From contig DATIPA010000208.1 in NCBI GenBank assembly GCA_035472475.1, positions 1-24,576 of the forward strand: 24,576 bases of DNA, written 5' to 3'. The notes beneath the pieces were generated by a model that did not search any database, was not told where the DNA came from, and was given only the letters and a program-made list of their open reading frames with translations. Below, in pieces: positions 23,262 to 24,576 of this stretch (positions are counted from its first letter, which is position 1; each line of letters begins with the position of its first letter). The stretch comes from JAFAXD01 sp035472475 (GTDB lineage: Bacteria; Pseudomonadota; Alphaproteobacteria; Rhizobiales; Xanthobacteraceae). The translations under genes and the position numbers were made by a program.

Positions 23262-23777
23262 CTATACAGGCGCCAACTGAGTTGGAACGTCACTTTTTGC
23301 GGAAGCGAGCACGCGGATAAGATCCTGCTTAAGCAAGTAAATGGATACGGCCAGCAGGACGACATCCTTCATGAGGAAAGGAACGTTTCCGGCCATGGCT
23401 GGAAACCCCGCAACTGGGTCCCAGCCATTCGGCATGAACGGAATGATGGTCACGGTCGCGATGAACGTGCCGGTCGACCCGAGTGCGCCAAGCACTCCCG
23501 CTCTCTTGTCCCAGAAGCCCACGAACAGGAGCGCACCGAACAACCACTCCGATACCCCCAGAAACCAGCTCGCTCCGCGGATGCCGAACACGGGATAGAG
23601 CCAGAAGATCAGTGGTCCGTTGCTGATATAGGGAATCAGCACCTTGGCTTCGTACTCGAACCACTTCTGATAGCCGAACGCCAGGAATATGAGGACCATC
23701 GACGCGCGGATGAGGTGATAATCGATGTCGCTTTGCAGAAGGCCGGTCTTGTTCAAAAGTCTGATGAGCTTGTTCAT
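23262..23777 (-). CDS. DUF417 (YkgB/RclC-like) inner-membrane protein
   Basis: 171 residues with about four membrane helices. Features of the DUF417 family: IRASMVLIFLAFGYQKWFEYEA near the N-terminus, LIPYISNGPLIFWLYPVFG, the segment FLGVSEWLFGALL and GNVPFLMKDVVLLAVSIYLL near the end. The start MNKLIRLL has GAAAGGA about seven bases upstream; the frame is open 51 codons earlier without support. In E. coli the relative RclC belongs to the reactive-chlorine response, but the reaction is unknown. It lies between a cytochrome and a haloalkane dehalogenase remnant region. Confidence 0.85.
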   Translation of the reverse strand: MNKLIRLLNKTGLLQSDIDYHLIRASMVLIFLAFGYQKWFEYEAKVLIPYISNGPLIFWLYPVFGIRGASWFLGVSEWLFGALLFVGFWDKRAGVLGALGSTGTFIATVTIIPFMPNGWDPVAGFPAMAGNVPFLMKDVVLLAVSIYLLKQDLIRVLASAKSDVPTQLAPV

Positions 23778-23856
23778 TTTTGTTCCTTTCTTGACGTTAC
23801 GAATACCGCTCACAGGGCCGGCGAGTAAGCTCATCAAGCAAGCTCTCACTGCAATT

Positions 23857-24085
23857 TCATCCAACCAGATCGCGGCACCCAATTTGTAACAAGGTGCAGC
23901 CGAGACGATCGCGCACCGTTCCGCCCGCATATTCCTTGCGGGTTAGCCCCCCGGCGTTGTAGCTCCGGCTCCACGAGCTTGGCGAAGTTCAACCAATGGT
24001 CGGGCAGAAGCGGGAACATCAAATTGAAATCATCTTCCGCACCTGCCGCGTACCACGCTTCCATCTCCGAGCAACCCGATTCCAA
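23857..24085 (-). pseudogene. Frameshifted C-terminal remnant of an NtaA/SnaA-type flavin monooxygenase
   Basis: The minus strand encodes MEAWYAAGAEDDFNLMFP, then FAKLVEPELQRRG, the typical end of NtaA/SnaA/DszA-type FMN-dependent monooxygenases. The next expected element, (G)LTRKEYAGGTVRDRLG, is present one frame over. The shift falls in a run of six C on the plus strand (23947-23952); five would restore a continuous frame ending at 23857. The N-terminal ~85% of the protein is absent. A sequencing error could explain the frameshift but not the truncation. Confidence 0.7.
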
Positions 24086-24131
24086 AGACATCGACACCTG
24101 TCCGAAGCTCGGGGATCTACGGGCAAGTGCT

Positions 24132-24576
24132 CTATGTCTCCAACATCCAATCGACGATGGCCCTTCCGATTTCGTCTGGCGAATCTTCTTGAACGAAATG
24201 GATCCCCGCCACCGTCTTCTCGGTCAGCGCTGGCCACCCGCGGACGAGGTTGACCAGCTTATCATTGGCGAGGATCGCGCCTGGCTCAGCCTTCAGGAAC
24301 AGCTTGGGCACATCGCTCGTCCCTAGCCAATCCGCGTATTCAGTCGCGATCGCATGCACATCGGGAGGCTCGCCCTCGATTGGGATCTGCCGGGGCCACA
24401 TCAGCGTTGGGCGTCGCCCCTCGCCAGGCTTGGCAAACGGCCGTCGATACTCCGCCATCTCCTGGTCGGAGAGCTTACGCAGGATGGCGTTCGGCAGGAT
24501 CTCTTCAATGAAATAGTTGTTCTGCAGGACCATCGCCTCGCCGGCATCCGAACGCAGTGCCTTCAAGGCCGAACCC
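24132..24576 (-). CDS. Haloalkane dehalogenase, C-terminal part (5' end outside window)
   Basis: The frame is open to the window edge; about 147 residues are visible. The sequence VLQNNYFIEEILPNAILRKL, YRRPFAKPGEGRRPTLMWPR and PKLFLKAEPGAIL follows the LinB/DhaA haloalkane dehalogenases (alpha/beta-hydrolases that replace a halogen with hydroxyl). The catalytic His lies in GIHFVQEDSPDEIG near the C-terminus. The nucleophile Asp and halide-binding Trp would lie beyond the window. It is intact as far as can be seen and is followed on the same strand by the monooxygenase remnant. Confidence 0.88.
   Translation of the reverse strand, partial: GSALKALRSDAGEAMVLQNNYFIEEILPNAILRKLSDQEMAEYRRPFAKPGEGRRPTLMWPRQIPIEGEPPDVHAIATEYADWLGTSDVPKLFLKAEPGAILANDKLVNLVRGWPALTEKTVAGIHFVQEDSPDEIGRAIVDWMLET

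Noticed and set aside
1..24576. CRISPR array, phage defence island, tRNA or rRNA genes
   Set aside because: No regularly spaced short repeats, cloverleaf-like sequence, rRNA segments, integrase or transposase were found on reading through; the only repeats are the gene-tail copies and the 17-bp pair.

Overview
The window is GC-rich, densely packed, coding DNA from what looks like an alphaproteobacterium of the Hyphomicrobiales (Bradyrhizobium/Rhodoplanes/Pseudolabrys-like). This placement rests on codon use, the liv-type transporter with a CoA ligase, the cobS/cobT pair, a Bug/TctC remnant and an intergenic repeat. It is inferred, not proven by a marker gene.

Layout. (1) 1-2021: the 3' part of a cysteine synthase (cysK), two small secreted proteins of unknown function, and between them a composite scar made of the 3' end of a second phyH-like gene joined to the 3' end of a second cysK-like gene. 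(2) 2022-12323: a catabolic cluster. A phytanoyl-CoA-dioxygenase-like gene diverges from a LigB-type extradiol dioxygenase, a cytochrome P450, a TetR regulator, an acyl-CoA ligase and a complete LivKHMGF-type ABC importer. The two arms share a short, unusually AT-rich divergent promoter inside an inverted repeat. The gene set reads as import, CoA activation, hydroxylation and ring cleavage of an unidentified small aromatic or carboxylic compound. (3) 12337-15697: an ECF sigma factor with its membrane zinc-finger anti-sigma factor, divergent from a Tat-exported metallo-beta-lactamase-fold hydrolase, a TPR protein and a DoxX protein. Two facing copies of the same promoter motif (GGAATAAA-N13-GAGTC) lie between them, so the sigma factor very probably drives both its own operon and the hydrolase operon. 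(4) 15709-17587: cobS and cobT, divergent, for late cobalamin assembly. (5) 17717-22057: a three-gene exporter operon (HlyD, double ABC-2 permease, HlyD) with no ATPase gene. It is bracketed by a 93-bp direct repeat of the cobT 3' end. (6) 22344-24576: an accessory zone on the minus strand, with a TctC tail, the cobT tail copy, a mono-haem cytochrome, a DUF417/RclC-like membrane protein, a frameshifted remnant of an NtaA-type flavin monooxygenase, and the C-terminal part of a haloalkane dehalogenase.

Two points stand out. The first is the pair of identical-architecture ECF promoters, which defines a small regulon from sequence alone. The second is the recurrence, at two separate loci, of scars in which a minus-strand gene tail is joined to a duplicated plus-strand gene tail (cysK, cobT). 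No tRNA, rRNA, CRISPR array, transposase or integrase was seen.
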